Made by a program: the position numbers and the translations under genes
Part shown: piece after piece, positions 1 to 11,155 of the stretch
Position numbering within the stretch: position 1 is the first letter of the stretch
Layout of the letters: each line of letters begins with the position of its first letter
The notes under the pieces: model-generated
What the model was told of the DNA's origin: nothing
Database searches by the model: none
What the model saw: the letters and a program-made list of their open reading frames with translations, nothing else
Source of the DNA: Floccularia luteovirens
Taxonomy: Eukaryota; Basidiomycota; Agaricomycetes; Agaricales; Squamanitaceae
Assembly: GCA_009739215.1 (NCBI GenBank)
Contig: VSJF01000011.1
Span: 62,001 to 126,000 of the forward strand
DNA length: 64,000 bases
Reading direction: 5' to 3'

Positions 1-651
1 CGATGCGTAGCGCATCAGGATCGTCATTATCACCTGGATGGTGGTCGCGGGAATCATTGGAATCAAAGAGAAACTCAAAAGCTTCACCAAAACCTTGTCC
101 AGTGTAAAGATATTCCAACTCGTTAGAGAAAAGAGCAGAGTTGATCGAAGTGCTAAGTCGCAACAACGTGCCAGCACCTGGCATGGAAGACATAGGAGAG
201 GAGGGTCTGAATGGCGATGGAGTGCGTGAGTTGGTAGAAGGCTGAACGTCGAGACCCATGCCGAGAGAGACAGCAGATGTGGCTGGATAAGTACCAGTAG
301 GAGATGAAGAATACGGCAAAGGCGAAGGATTGAGATTTGGACGAAACGAAAAATATCTGCTTTGAAAGCTGGGTGGAGCACGAGCATAGACAATGGCTAG
401 ATTAATATGTTATTAGTAACTTTGTGAGATGGTGTCGATGTTGGATGCCACCTTTATGGCCCCACACCTCCTCTAGGACCTGCTCGTCGTCATCCTCCTT
501 TGTCAGTTCCCATACGACATCAGGAAATCTGTCTTTGGCTAGACGAAATAATTCTTCAAGGTTATGCTGCCAGCTTTCAGTTGAGTTTTTTATCGCCTTC
601 TTGCAGTCCCGGAGGCGGAGGAGTAGCAAGGGCGACTGGGGTTGGGACCAT
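1..651 (-). CDS. BTB/POZ domain protein, C-terminus beyond window edge
   Basis: Adaptor-type protein with a BTB-like fold; such proteins often dimerise or recruit cullin ligases, but no partner can be inferred here. The reverse strand reads an N-terminal segment with FPDVVWEL and EEVWGHKAIVYARAPPSF, the core of a BTB domain (strand, then the conserved 'GHKAIVYARAP' turn), a Ser/Pro-rich insert, then NELEYLYTGQGFGEAFEFL, the closing helices. A 55-nt intron (397-451) splits the GHK|AIV motif. The ATG at 651 is the only good start, but its frame runs to a stop after 24 codons; one G too many at 596/597 (GAA-G-GCG) would join it to the BTB frame. The remainder of the gene lies left of base 1. It is divergent from MAD1 (261 bp apart). 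An unseen upstream exon would be an alternative explanation of the start. Confidence 0.72.
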
Positions 652-912
652 GGACTATGATGAGACAGTGATGCAGTGATGTGAGGGGAAAGGCTGCTAT
701 AGATCTATGAAAATTATGGTGCAGAGCCGTATAGAAAGACTCTTGATGGGTATCTTGGGGACGCACAGCGCAGTGAACGACGACTGGAATGCGCTTGCCC
801 TGCCGTCTTTACCACTGGCAACTGGGAAACAAAAGTTTAATCTAAGGTTAAGGTTGACTAATACATAAAGTACTTATACGTACTCAACTGTATACTTACA
901 ATACTCAGTACA

Positions 913-3252
913 ATGGACTCGCAGTTACTAACTTCATCCACAAAGCGCGATTCTTTAGCAGCAGAACTAGAGCGAGGTTCGTATACTCTCATGTCCGTAC
1001 ATTCACAATTCTCAAATTATTTCCAGATCCATACCTACAAAGCTCAAAGCGCCATCAAAGCAAACAAGGTCTTTACTTCCACTATCGCACATGCTAGCCT
1101 CGAGAGGCAGCTTCTGGCTGCACGAACAGCCAACACAGAACTTGAGACAAAGCTGCGCGAACGAGATTTGCTGATTGAAAGACTCGAACGCGACCGTCGC
1201 TATTTCGCGGACCGTGAAAGTGAGGAGCGCGCAGAGAGAGAAAAGGAGCGTCAAGACTATGAGGATGAAAAGGTATACCCTTTGCTTATACCTTAAACCA
1301 CTCTATGTTTATCTTCCATCCGAGCACAACCTCGAGGTACAACTACGCAGCACACAATCAACACTCAGCATTCTCCAAGACGATTATGCTGACTTGCAAG
1401 ATACTCACGCCGCCCTTGAACGAACATACACGCGTCTGGAAAACACACATTCTTCACAAGTCAATACTCTCCAACATCAAGTAACTACACTCACAGCCAC
1501 CCTAGCTGCTGCAGAGCAAACTGCTTCTAATTACAGCAACACAATATCAGAGCTAAAGGACACCCTTGCATCTCGGAGCTCAGGAGAAACGATACCCGCC
1601 GAAAATGAGAGTACACGGATCATACGAGACGAGTTGCTCCGCCAAGTCACCCACTTGCGCACTGTGGAGGCTGCTAATGCACGTATAACTGCTGAATTGA
1701 TTGGGACTAAGAGCAAGAAGGGATAGTGTGGAAGTTTTGCAAGAGGAGAAACGCTCATTAGAACGGAAACTTGTAACGTTGGAGGAGATGCGGGCAAGGG
1801 TGGTGAGATTGGAAGGAGAACTGGAAGCTGCGCATAAAGAAAGGGAGGAATGGTAATATTTCTCTTTTGTTGATTTCTATTCAGCTCACCAGGGGAAAAT
1901 TTAGGACCCTCAATCAGAATATTCCGTCCAAAACACCTATCTCTATCACAAAAACCCTTTCCGAGCTACGGTTGACACATGGACGGCTGCTAGAAGAGCA
2001 TGGTGCAACTCGGGCCCTATTACGCCGTAGCGAGGTTGAACTGTCAGATATGGAACGCCAATACACTGTTGCAAAAGAATCACTTGCAAAGGCAGAAGTC
2101 GAAAGACGTTCCCTGAAAGAGCAGATAAACCGCAAGGGAAACGTCTGCGAGACTCTCTGAACGCGAAATAGGATTCTTGCGAGCACAAGTGGTCCGTATT
2201 TTTTTGGTCTAATAAAATCACAAATTTATGAATAAACATGTTCAAGGCTAGTTTCGATGCCGAATTTCAAGCACGAGAAAAAACAGACCGGACAGAGTCG
2301 ATAGATGAACTCAAATATCAACGTATAGATCAGCTTGAGACTCTGTTGCAAGACTACAAAACAGTCAACGAGCAATTAACCGCAGAACTCGTAGCTTTGG
2401 GTGGAGATCCGTCACTACTCAATCAAGGGAGTAGTCGAGAATGGCTCGCTTCAGAGATTGAAAAGGAGAGAACTAAACGAGCTGAAATAGAAGAAAGTTT
2501 GTGATTCTAATCAGCTGATCAAGGCTGTTCTGATAATTCTCTCAGAGCTAGATGCAGCAGAGAAGGACAACGCACAACATCTTGCAGCTATTGACGCTTT
2601 GGAACAGCAACTATTCGAATTGCAAGGGGAGATTGCTGGGGGACGCCACGTTCCGCCGGGCGTTCGCGTATTATCCTTACGAGACAATCCAGAGCAACAG
2701 TGGGTAGATTTACGACAAGCAGCTATGGATCGGTTGCGGGGTGAGAACGAAGCCTTGATGAAGAGATTACGAGAGTTTGAGGGGAGACCTAAAAATGAAG
2801 GTGCCGTCTCCATGGAGGTGGATGAATCCAACTCTCAAAATCTAGTACCACGCGAAAGCTGGGAGCTCATACGACGTGAAAAAACAGAATTGGAAGAGGT
2901 CGTGAAACAGAAAGAGAAGCGACTACTACGATTACAGCAAGTGTTTACAAGCAAGAGTGCCGAGTTTCGAGACGCAATCGCTTCTATTCTGGGTCTCAAG
3001 CTTGCATTCTATCCCAACGGGCAGGTACGGGTAACGTCTATGTACGACCTTTGTGCATCCTTCGTATTCCAGCCGTCGAAATCTGCTGAAGGTGGAACCA
3101 TGCAATTGATTGCTCAGGGGGAAGGAGGACCGCAAGACCTCCCTGATTTGATGCATTATTGGATTGAGAAAGAACAATGTATACCCGGATTCCTAGCAAG
3201 CGTAACGCTGGAGTGTTATGACAAGGTAAAGAGAGATGCTGAAGGTGCTTGA
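913..3252 (+). CDS. MAD1: Spindle assembly checkpoint protein MAD1
   Basis: Mad1 is the coiled-coil scaffold that carries Mad2 to unattached kinetochores and delays anaphase. Almost the whole product is heptad-rich coiled coil, ending in the diagnostic globular C-terminus: FRDAIASILGLKLAFYPNGQ followed by VRVTSMYD (2959-3050), the Mad1 RWD-like kinetochore fold, preceded by a Mad2-interaction-like region. Introns inferred at 977 (acceptor 1026 or 1042), 1273-1324, 1853-1904, 2192-2246 and 2497-2545. Two further breaks cannot be spliced normally: GGG at 1703-1705 and GGG at 2136-2138 each carry one base too many (before LRARRDSVEVL and before SEREIGFLRAQV). With the 1026 acceptor a third surplus G sits at 1068/1069; the 1042 acceptor avoids it but loses residues that look conserved. 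Identification is firm; whether the gene is functional as read is not. Confidence 0.85.
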
Positions 3253-3882
3253 GCAATTGTCGCAATTCCTAACTTTTGTATGCTACTCTGAACAATTGAT
3301 AACGATCTTGCTTAAAATATGATTGAAACTAGACCCGACATGCAAGTAGGGGAATAGCTGAGGCACCATTCCAATGCTCGACTTACTGTGTGCTATGTCG
3401 TTCAAAACTTGCCGGGGTCTGAAAGCGCTATATGTAGTAACGTATTATGCGCGCCGGCTTCGTAATACGCAACCATCCCTCGCACAAACGAACAAACGAG
3501 AAACTTTTTCATTCCAATTTCACAGCAGGTGACCACATTTGCTGACTCTCAGGATTTGCCATAAAGGCATGTTGCAAGACACAAAAGCTTCGTGAATAGC
3601 AGGTGCATTTCTGGAAAGCCATTTTTATTTCACAGCAAGAATTTAGCTTGAGGGGAAAGGTGCACTTTTGGAAGCAAGTTGCCGGTGGAAAAGCACCAAG
3701 GCTTGAGCTTGAGTGCTCCTGGGCATTCACCAATTCACATAGACCTTCTGGGTAGATAGTCTCGATTCACTCGGATACACCGCACATCTACCTCACCCAA
3801 GGTATATATCGGCAAAAGCCCACCAAACTCAACAACTGCAGAATGCAGTGGCTAATTGCAATAGAAGACAATGATCTTTAAA
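3253..3882. other. Intergenic, MAD1 / RRM gene (convergent)
   Basis: Convergent 3' flanks of two genes. Only short shadow frames are present; I see no RNA gene or repeat here. Confidence 0.5.
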
Positions 3883-5593
3883 CTACTTGTTAGAAGTTTT
3901 GACCCTACTAGTAGAATATGCACTCCCATGAGAATTCGCCAATGGAGTTTCGCAAGCAGAACGATAACCAGAGACGTTATAATCATCGAAAGCATATGGA
4001 ATGTGCAACGAAAAAAAAGGAGATTTCCGTGGTAACCCATTTGTTCCAGAGTTCGAATGTAAGGAATCGTCTGGAGTCCTCATATTTTGACTGTAATTTG
4101 TGTACCCACCCCTTGTATTTCTAGGTAAAAGTGCGAAATCGTCGTTCAACCCGGCGAGATAATCGACGCTGCGATGGGATTCTCCGGAATTGGGGAATAC
4201 AGAACGGATATACCTAACTTCTAGCCGGTGGGACGCGTAGCTCTCCCCGTCAAGAGAATCTTTCGCATCTCGAGCGATGCATACTGATGCATACTGAACG
4301 ACCACAACTAAACTTCTGAGCGTGGGATCGGAAAAAACTTCCAAAGCCTTGATTTCGCCAAAGGGATAAAAGAGTGGATAAATGTCCTTCCGCTGCGAAA
4401 AAAGCAAAGTAGGAAGGTTGCTGACAAGTATAGTAGTGGTTGGAATAACAGCAAATAAAATCGATGGTAACGAGAGATCTCCAGTTTCCGAAGAGGATGA
4501 GGATCTAGGTGGACCCGTGATTTCGGGCATACAATGATCGAGAGGGGAAACACGCGAACATCTCGAATCCAGAAGCATTGCACGGTCTCCTCCGTCAAGA
4601 AAACCTGAAAGGTTGAAACCGAGTCAAACTGAAATAATTCGTCAGCTTACCTTGTGATCGCTGTACAACAGCCCAAGAAACATCAATAATGTGGCCTCTA
4701 AGTTGAAACATCAGAATTAGTTATTCAACACACGGAATGAACGCGCTTTATCTGGGTCCGGGTCAAACCTGTCATCGCTCTATACGCCTCTTCAGTTTGT
4801 TGACATAACTACAAAACCTCGGCGCCGGGAGGAGTTATCTACAGTCGCCAGGATGACCGAATGCGACACAGTGCCGAATTGAGAAAAAGTTGCCGTAAAC
4901 TCGTTTCTAATTTTTCCAGTTAGCAGTGGTTAAGGGTTTTACAACATGGGAATACTCACTTGGTAAGGTCAAAGGGAAGACCAAGAACATACAAATTTCG
5001 GCGTTCATCTGAGGAGCTTTTTGTTGAAAGTCTATTTGGCCGTGTGGATGCAGTAACGGTGCTGTTATATATCGCAATGAGTAAAAATGAATTTCGCGCA
5101 TATAAGCACCGAATTATTGAAAGCGCGACATACATCGCGGTACCACAGATGGTATACTTATTCATCTGCAAAGCTTCTCTACAAGGATAGTAGTATATCA
5201 AACAGGTGCAAGCTACCGCACATAAGTGGCAGAATTACTCACAAAGCAGCGTCACGAGTGCTAAATGTCATTTCGAGATAGTTCCCGGAATCATCTCTGA
5301 TGTCTCGATAACTACAGGCACCTCCTGCTTGACAGTATGCAGTGTAAGCGAGAAGCCATGATAGTATTTCTCAACCTACCAACATGGGACCTAAACAAAG
5401 CAATTATGTCGTTTCGACTGACTATACATCGATTGAGACCATGTTAGTAACCTCCCCAAAATCAATATGTCAGCATACCCTGTTGAGCAAAATTTCCAAT
5501 CCTGACCGTGTTTTGTTTGTGGCCGAAATCGTAAATTGGAGAGCCTACAGGGGGTTTGAGGGTAGGTAGGATAGACGGAGTTATTTGATTCAT
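3883..5593 (-). CDS. RRM-domain RNA-binding protein
   Basis: Multi-exon protein with an RNA recognition motif, presumably acting on mRNA; target unknown. Start at 5593 (MNQITPSILPTLKP), then NTVRIGNFAQQ, a Cys-containing stretch (YCQAGGACSYRD), and an RRM: RNP2-like NLYVLGLPFDLTK (about 4960-5000) and RNP1-like RRRGFVVMST (about 4805-4835). A second RRM-like segment follows: TTTILVSNLPTLLF and IYPLFYPFGEIKALEV. The tail is low in complexity (Ser/Asn/Tyr rich). Two frame problems: AAC-T-GAA at 4794 (MSTN then EEAYRAMTG) carries one surplus base, and a similar break probably lies near 5366-5375. One intron (QIK|GHIIDVSW) works only with a GC donor or one more surplus base. Divergent from the Rad51 paralogue, 205 bp apart. 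The family seems common in mushrooms, but I cannot name a characterised orthologue. Confidence 0.7.
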
Positions 5594-5798
5594 TTTAATT
5601 TCAAGTGAGGGATCGCTGTAATAGAAAGCAAGAAAACAAGAAAGAGATGGTAGTAGTGGAACAAAAGCTAACTGAAGCTTGCAAGCTTTGCAATGGGGTC
5701 ATCGCGTTTACGATCACGTGCTGAGAATTTCGCAATTGTTTTCCCTATCGTGTTCAGAATCATACAGAAAAGTCGTCTAATCACCAGTTAGTAACATA

Positions 5799-7216
5799 AT
5801 GCCTACATCAAGGCCCTTGGTAACACTTGGATTTGCCAAAGGACGCGCTCGTAGCCTTGACTCGGTGTGGGTACGAAAATATTCAAGATATTTCCGACAT
5901 GTCCGCGAGTTCATTATGCCAAGGCATGCTTTGTCTCCAATTCCGTGAATACTGTTCCTCGATAAAGACCCATCCAACCAGAACTTGGCACAACAATCGA
6001 GACTGCTGAAACAATATTTGCAGCTATCCAAAATACAAAAACAACCTGCCCCAGCTCTCACCCAGAATGCTGCTGAATTAAAGTTCGAAAACTCGGATTG
6101 TATCTGCACTGGTTGTGCCCCACTGGATACACTACTTGGTGGTGGTCTCCATAGGGGACATATTGTTGAAATATCTGGCCCTCCCGGAAGTCCGAAAGAT
6201 AAGATTACTACCAATATCATAAAAGCTTTTTTGGAAAGGGGAAATGCAGTTCTCCTTGTCGGTACGGCTCCAGCAAACAGGTCATTGAAACCACTTGACA
6301 TGACTATCATAGCCTGCCAGAATGTAAAAACACCCTGCAAACTTGGACGCCGCCCTTACTCGTTCGTAATTTAGATTCATCTATTAATTTCTCATCTGAA
6401 TATGTAGTGAAGAATGCCTGGATGATACCTCAAAATATCGCCGTTTGATGTACCATGTCACACTCTCCTGCATATCCGAACTTATAGTATTTATCCATCA
6501 CTTACCATCCTTGTTGAACTTACATCCCACGGTCAGCAATTACCATGTCGTTACTCACACCATTTTCCGTTCTCAAATATGTTTTTCAGGTTTCTCTTCT
6601 CGTTATAGATTCTATATCCTTCCTCTTCCAAAAACCGGGCTTAAGCGCATCCTCCAAAAATGTCATTCTTGAACGCTTCAAACAGACATTTATCCGAGTA
6701 ATTGCATCACATAATCTATCGGTATCCTTTCACTAGTCACTATTTCTCCTATACTGGTTCATTTATCGTAACAGATTATTACTACCAGCCAACTAGCTAC
6801 AAAGATGGTAAACGCGGATGGTTCTGCTGGAACATACGAAACAGGTGGAAAGGGTGTCATGATGCCCCAGCTTGGTCAATACATATGTATCAATCATAAT
6901 CCACCCGAACTTATCTTTCCTTCTTCAGGACCCACGTATTTGCCCACAGGTAGATCACATCGCTTAGTGGTTCTGCCTGACGGACATGACTCCGGGTACG
7001 CACATACTTCATGCTCCCACCCTGACGTCTGACCCATTTTCGTTATTTAGCATTGTCAAAGTGTTGGATTTTCCTTCACAACCGCAATCACGGAATCAAA
7101 CAGCAACTTCAGAATCATACATTATTGTCTGTATTTGTGTCTATATCGCAGTAATGTGTAAATTTATGATGTGGATATTTGCATTACAGGTTGACGGGAT
7201 ACTCAGGTCGAAATGA
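5799..7216 (+). CDS. Rad51 paralogue (RAD51C-like recombinase), damaged ATP site
   Basis: Rad51 paralogues help load Rad51 filaments during homologous recombination. Order seen: helix-hairpin-helix-like N-terminus (LPKDALVALTRCGYENIQ), linker with TQNAAELK, CAPLDTLLGGGLHRGHIVEI, Walker A region GPPGSPKDK, Walker B VSLLVIDSISFLFQ, then TTSQLATKMVNADG, GVMMPQLGPTYLPTGRSHRL. The Walker A Gly and Thr/Ser before and after Lys are replaced by Pro and Asp, so ATP binding is doubtful. Introns: GC-AG 5924-5981, one of 46 nt after TRS, and several GT-AG ones further on. Surplus bases needed at 5829/5830 (CTT-G-GAT), about 6045-6052, and 6345/6346 (CTT-G-GAC). Either a decaying paralogue or a miscalled sequence; class (RAD51C rather than Rad55/57) is my best guess. 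Confidence 0.72.
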
Positions 7217-7371
7217 ATTGATGTCCTCATTAATTTTGCCATATAAAATGTTGTCCGTGCATGGATCGTTTCCGGCAAGAAACAAAATTTGCCCAATTGG
7301 CCTCGTAATAATCTCAAAATTGCTTGCTAGTATTATACAAAGGTGCCAACAATGAACCATTTCAATATTTG

Positions 7372-8312
7372 CTATTGAACTCCTGGATCGGTATCACTGA
7401 AAACCCCATCAGGGTGTGAGTACAATATCCATCCTCCAATCATGTTCGTCCATTGGAATTTCGGATTTCCCCAATAGCTGTGCACGCAGTGCCAGTCCCA
7501 CTAAAGCATGTAAGCCGTTTTCCTGACAGAGTGTAATAATACAAACCAAGAAGAGGTCGTGGTCGCCCCGACGAGATGTATGTGCTGATGAACCTATCGT
7601 AGTATCCCTTTCCATGTCCCTAAACGAGATAGAGAACGATCGAAAGCGACCCCTGATAAATGTTTCATTTGAACAAACTATACCCATATTTGATGTTTAC
7701 GAACCTGGTACCAAGATAATATCCAAGGGTTCACAGGACTGGATCAAGTACTGGTTGTAGCAAATTCATGAGATCAAGCAGCCCTTTCTCCAATATATAA
7801 AATAAAAACCATTTGCTCTACGTTCTCCCTTCCACTCGGAGCCCGGTTCTTTGATACCCCATAGTCCTACAGGCAATGTCGATAGGTCTTCTGTGCCATA
7901 TATTTTCAAGAACTCCATGTAGCCATCTTTCGACCGAATTTTTGGTACAAACAATGTTTTTTCTCAAACAGAGAATCTAAGCGGAAGTTAATAAGAACTA
8001 ATCAGCTCTTACTCAAACTAAGCAATTCAGAAACTATGAGGTCTGTCTTGAGTTCCTTCGATGGCATGCTGAGATAACAGCTGACAGTTTTAGATCTACG
8101 AAAGGCTGGCAACGAAAACAGCTGGTCTACAACCGCCTTTGCTGTGGACAATCAAAATATACGTCAGGTTTTCTTCAGCAAGCAAATAAAATCATTTGAA
8201 ATCCCACATTGCTCCTCCACAGCTTGATTATGAAGGACATCTAATCTCTCGTTGATTCAACCTGGCGCAACGCTCTCTTCTGCAACTTTAGAGAACTCGA
8301 CAAAGTAGTCAT
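7372..8312 (-). CDS. FAU1: 5-formyltetrahydrofolate cyclo-ligase
   Basis: Converts 5-formyl-THF to 5,10-methenyl-THF with ATP, a salvage step of one-carbon metabolism. Start MTTLSSSLKLQKRALRQ at 8312; then AVVDQLFSLPAFR, VSCYLSMPSKELKTD, TLFVPKIRSKDGYMEF, DLSTLPVGLWGIKEP, PLDIILVPGVAFDRSLSRLG, the signature GHGKGYYDRF, and the C-terminal IPMDEHDWRMDIV..TPDGVF. The order and spacing match the family over its full length (about 220 aa). Four short introns. As read the frame breaks four times: one A missing in the run 7957-7962, one surplus base near 7735, one surplus G at 7618-7620 just before GHGKGYYDR, and one surplus base at 7412-7414 just before the last codons. Convergent with the Rad51 paralogue (155 bp). 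Confidence 0.85.
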
Positions 8313-8820
8313 TTACGGAATGAAACAAAGTAAAGCTTTACCGGGGAATGGTCGTGACTTCATTACGTAATCGATTACGGTTCAATAGAATCTTTGCAAA
8401 AACCCGACATCAATAATCAGAAAGTTGTAATATAACTACACAACTGGTACCGAAATTCAAGGCAAGTCCACAACGGAACCTTAAATTCTAGCTAACCGGA
8501 TTGTCATTTTGCCAGGTCCGCATTTTTTCAAAGTTGCACCCCATGTGGTGACTGCCCCATTCTCAGAGAAACCGAGGCAAAAAAAATACGCACGTAAGCT
8601 AGCGAAAATAATACACAAGTATGTTTTACTAATGAGCCGTTTGCGTGCCATTCGGACCCGCCCCGAAAATTAATAAGGTTGAAAAGTGATCATATTCAGC
8701 AGCGTCAGAAGGCGTGCTTTATTGGTGTCTAGGTTTTGCCGCATCCAAATGCAAAAATCTGCAACTCACTGAAGCTTCTCAAAAGATCCAGAAAACAGTG
8801 TCGGGATTGTTTGTAGAGAA
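8313..8820. promoter_or_regulatory. Shared upstream region, cyclo-ligase / zinc-finger gene
   Basis: Gene-free stretch of about 500 bp between two divergent starts, so it must hold both promoters. No specific site recognised. Confidence 0.35.
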
Positions 8821-10600
8821 ATGCTATCACGCGACACACCACCTGTAGAATTCGTGTTAATTCCAAGTCGATCTGATTACGACCACAACCACAACCTTTC
8901 TGCTTACAATGTCACTCACCCCTTCAATACGACACCTAGAAACATCAATATTCCTTACTTCCCAGAGGTATATGCTCTCCCAGAGCCACTCATAAACCCC
9001 GCCTCCACCACCAATCAAGAAAAGCCATCTTGGGTCGGGTACCAGGAGTCCTCACAGCGCACAACGATTTGTAGCAACATTCCAGAAAGGTCTCTGCTCA
9101 AAGAAATATACAGTGACTCAGAAGAGACGAATTTTCAGCCTGAAGTGCATTGCTATTGTGAACCCTATAATCAAACAAATTCACTGGGGGTACAATTATC
9201 TAAGAATCGGTCTCCTTCCCCCCGCTGAGATGTCTGATATCAACCATACGTTTGATAGATCTAACCATTCTGAACCATCCCGAGATGCTATCTATCACCG
9301 GTCATCCTCAAATGCGCTTCCTGCATCAGCAATTACTGCTAGTGGGACCATTACATTCCCCACAACATTGAAGGATACACCACAGTTTGTTCACTATGAA
9401 ACGTCAGGGAATGACAATTTTGAAATCCTACTCTCCTGATAGCTGGTCAAGGCATTCCGTGCCCATAATGATATCTGGTCGGCTTAGAGGGGTTAGTCCA
9501 GATTGGCCACAAAATTCGAACGACGGGCGCACACTCCAAAACGATGCCCTCGAGGTTTCATCTCACTCCATATCGAACGTAGCCTTTGGGCAAGACGCAC
9601 CCACTTTTCCGGTGTGCACAAGGCAGTCACCCAGGCCACATATAACCAGCAACAGATCGATGCCGGATTTACGACAAAAGAGAACGAGCAAAAGACCACT
9701 AACACCCATCTCAGCATCCTCTTCGTTAAGAGAGGGTGACTTGTCTCCATTGTCCTCGAAACAGAAAAAAAAGAAAACGAAGATGCACAATTGTAAAATT
9801 TGTGGCAAGCTGTTTCCTCGGCAAGTTTTCTTCCCTAATATGTCACAAAATGGCATGTAACTCCTCAGACTTCAGACCTAGTGGCCTAAAAACCCATATG
9901 AACTCACATAACAACGCAAAACGTGAGTCATCCCCAGAGCCAATTGCTTCTAACTAATAGCATATTGGTATACATACAGCTTATCCTTGCAATTACCCTG
10001 GATGTCATAGGACATTTGGCGTTCGATCAAATGCGAAAAGACATCTACGCACTCATGGCGTTTTACCGACTCCCGTATCTCCAACGGGCAACGCAGATAT
10101 TTTATATGCGCCAGAATATATTTCTCCAGCTGTCGTTCCAGTTCCTAATGCCGCTATGAGTAGTGACCCCGAGACCCAACACGACAAGAAATATCCGACC
10201 ATATCCCAAACCTCATTATATCCCGTTGAGCCTGCTGTCCCGGACAAACATAAGTCGTTTACGCCCGGTTTCCGAGGACGGCTCCATTTCAGACGATGAT
10301 GAGGACGATGAAGATGAAAACGGGGATGCAGATCTAATTTCTAACATAATCACGATTCCCTTGCTAACAGTTGTACCAAGCTACAACTCTGCATTATCGC
10401 CCAGTGAAGAAAACTCGGTGGAATTTATCCCGTTTGAAGAACGGAACTCATATGCACCTAGTGGATCGCATCCTTACCATCCGTCACAGGTTTTTTTATC
10501 ATATTCTTTGCCCATTTATCTCCATTGACACGTATTTCTTGTATAGTTTTGTGGGCTTCCAGGCCCTATAACGATTCTTGGTTCTGGTGCGTTCCATTAG
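8821..10600 (+). CDS. C2H2 zinc-finger transcription factor, two fingers
   Basis: Probable nuclear DNA-binding regulator. A long Ser/Pro/Asn-rich N-terminal region precedes a basic stretch (KQKKKKTK) and two adjacent C2H2 fingers: CKICGKLFPR..GLKTHMNSH (C-x2-C-x12-H-x4-H) and CNYPGCHRTFGVRSNAKRH (C-x4-C-x12-H-x3-H). The first finger is interrupted by a GC-AG intron, 9821-9875, whose donor (GCAAGT) is the classical GC type. After the fingers comes an acidic patch, ISDDDEDDEDENGDAD, as often seen in activation domains. Three surplus-base breaks: C-run 9218-9223, the TCC-TGA-T at 9434-9440, and one between about 10230 and 10262. The last exon (10540-10600) is uncertain. Frames 1 and 2 could instead be separate exons of another model. 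Confidence 0.65.
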
Positions 10601-11155
10601 TGAAAGCGCCGCAAGAGGACGAGCATCTTGAACAATTTCTTGCCATGCTTTTTGTAAGGCTTATATTTCAGTCGTATAATTCTTGAATCTTTTGATGTTG
10701 TAATATCAATAATGCTGTCAATTTCTAAATCAGGACACCTGACACAATGAGCAATTGTAGGTAAGTAGCCTTGTACTGTGACCTCACTGTCCCACTCTTC
10801 AATCAGATAACACTTATGAATTGAGATATTTTTCTTTGAATTCAGGTATGATCATTGGGGCGTCACAGGTCGTTACCCAGCCTAGATAAATGAATTTACG
10901 GACTTGACATTAATCTTTCGGCGTTAGCAAATAACGGAGCGCGCATTTGCAATGGTAGAGCTTGCTTCGCATTCCAGAACATGCGGACACCACAACCTTC
11001 TTGTTTCAAACTTTATCAACCTTTAAATAACTCCTGACAATGCCACACGGTATCCAGGCTATAGCCGTCTTCCCGCCGTGAAACTTGATCCCTGCGATTA
11101 TTATGGTTGTATATGAACATTCGTTTTAAGATACTGCACCTCTTAGCTTTGTGTG
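10601..11155. other. Intergenic, zinc-finger / acyl-CoA ligase
   Basis: About 550 bp with no frame or repeat that I can support; holds the ligase promoter. Confidence 0.4.

Noticed and set aside
977..2250. Explaining MAD1 breaks by very short introns (31 nt at 1683-1713; 64 nt at 2108-2171)
   Set aside because: They would remove coiled-coil residues that appear conserved, and the first is below the size of all other introns here; the donor of the second is weak.
5799..5845. A 22-nt intron at the start of the Rad51 paralogue
   Set aside because: Would restore frame but is far shorter than any supported intron; a surplus G is simpler.
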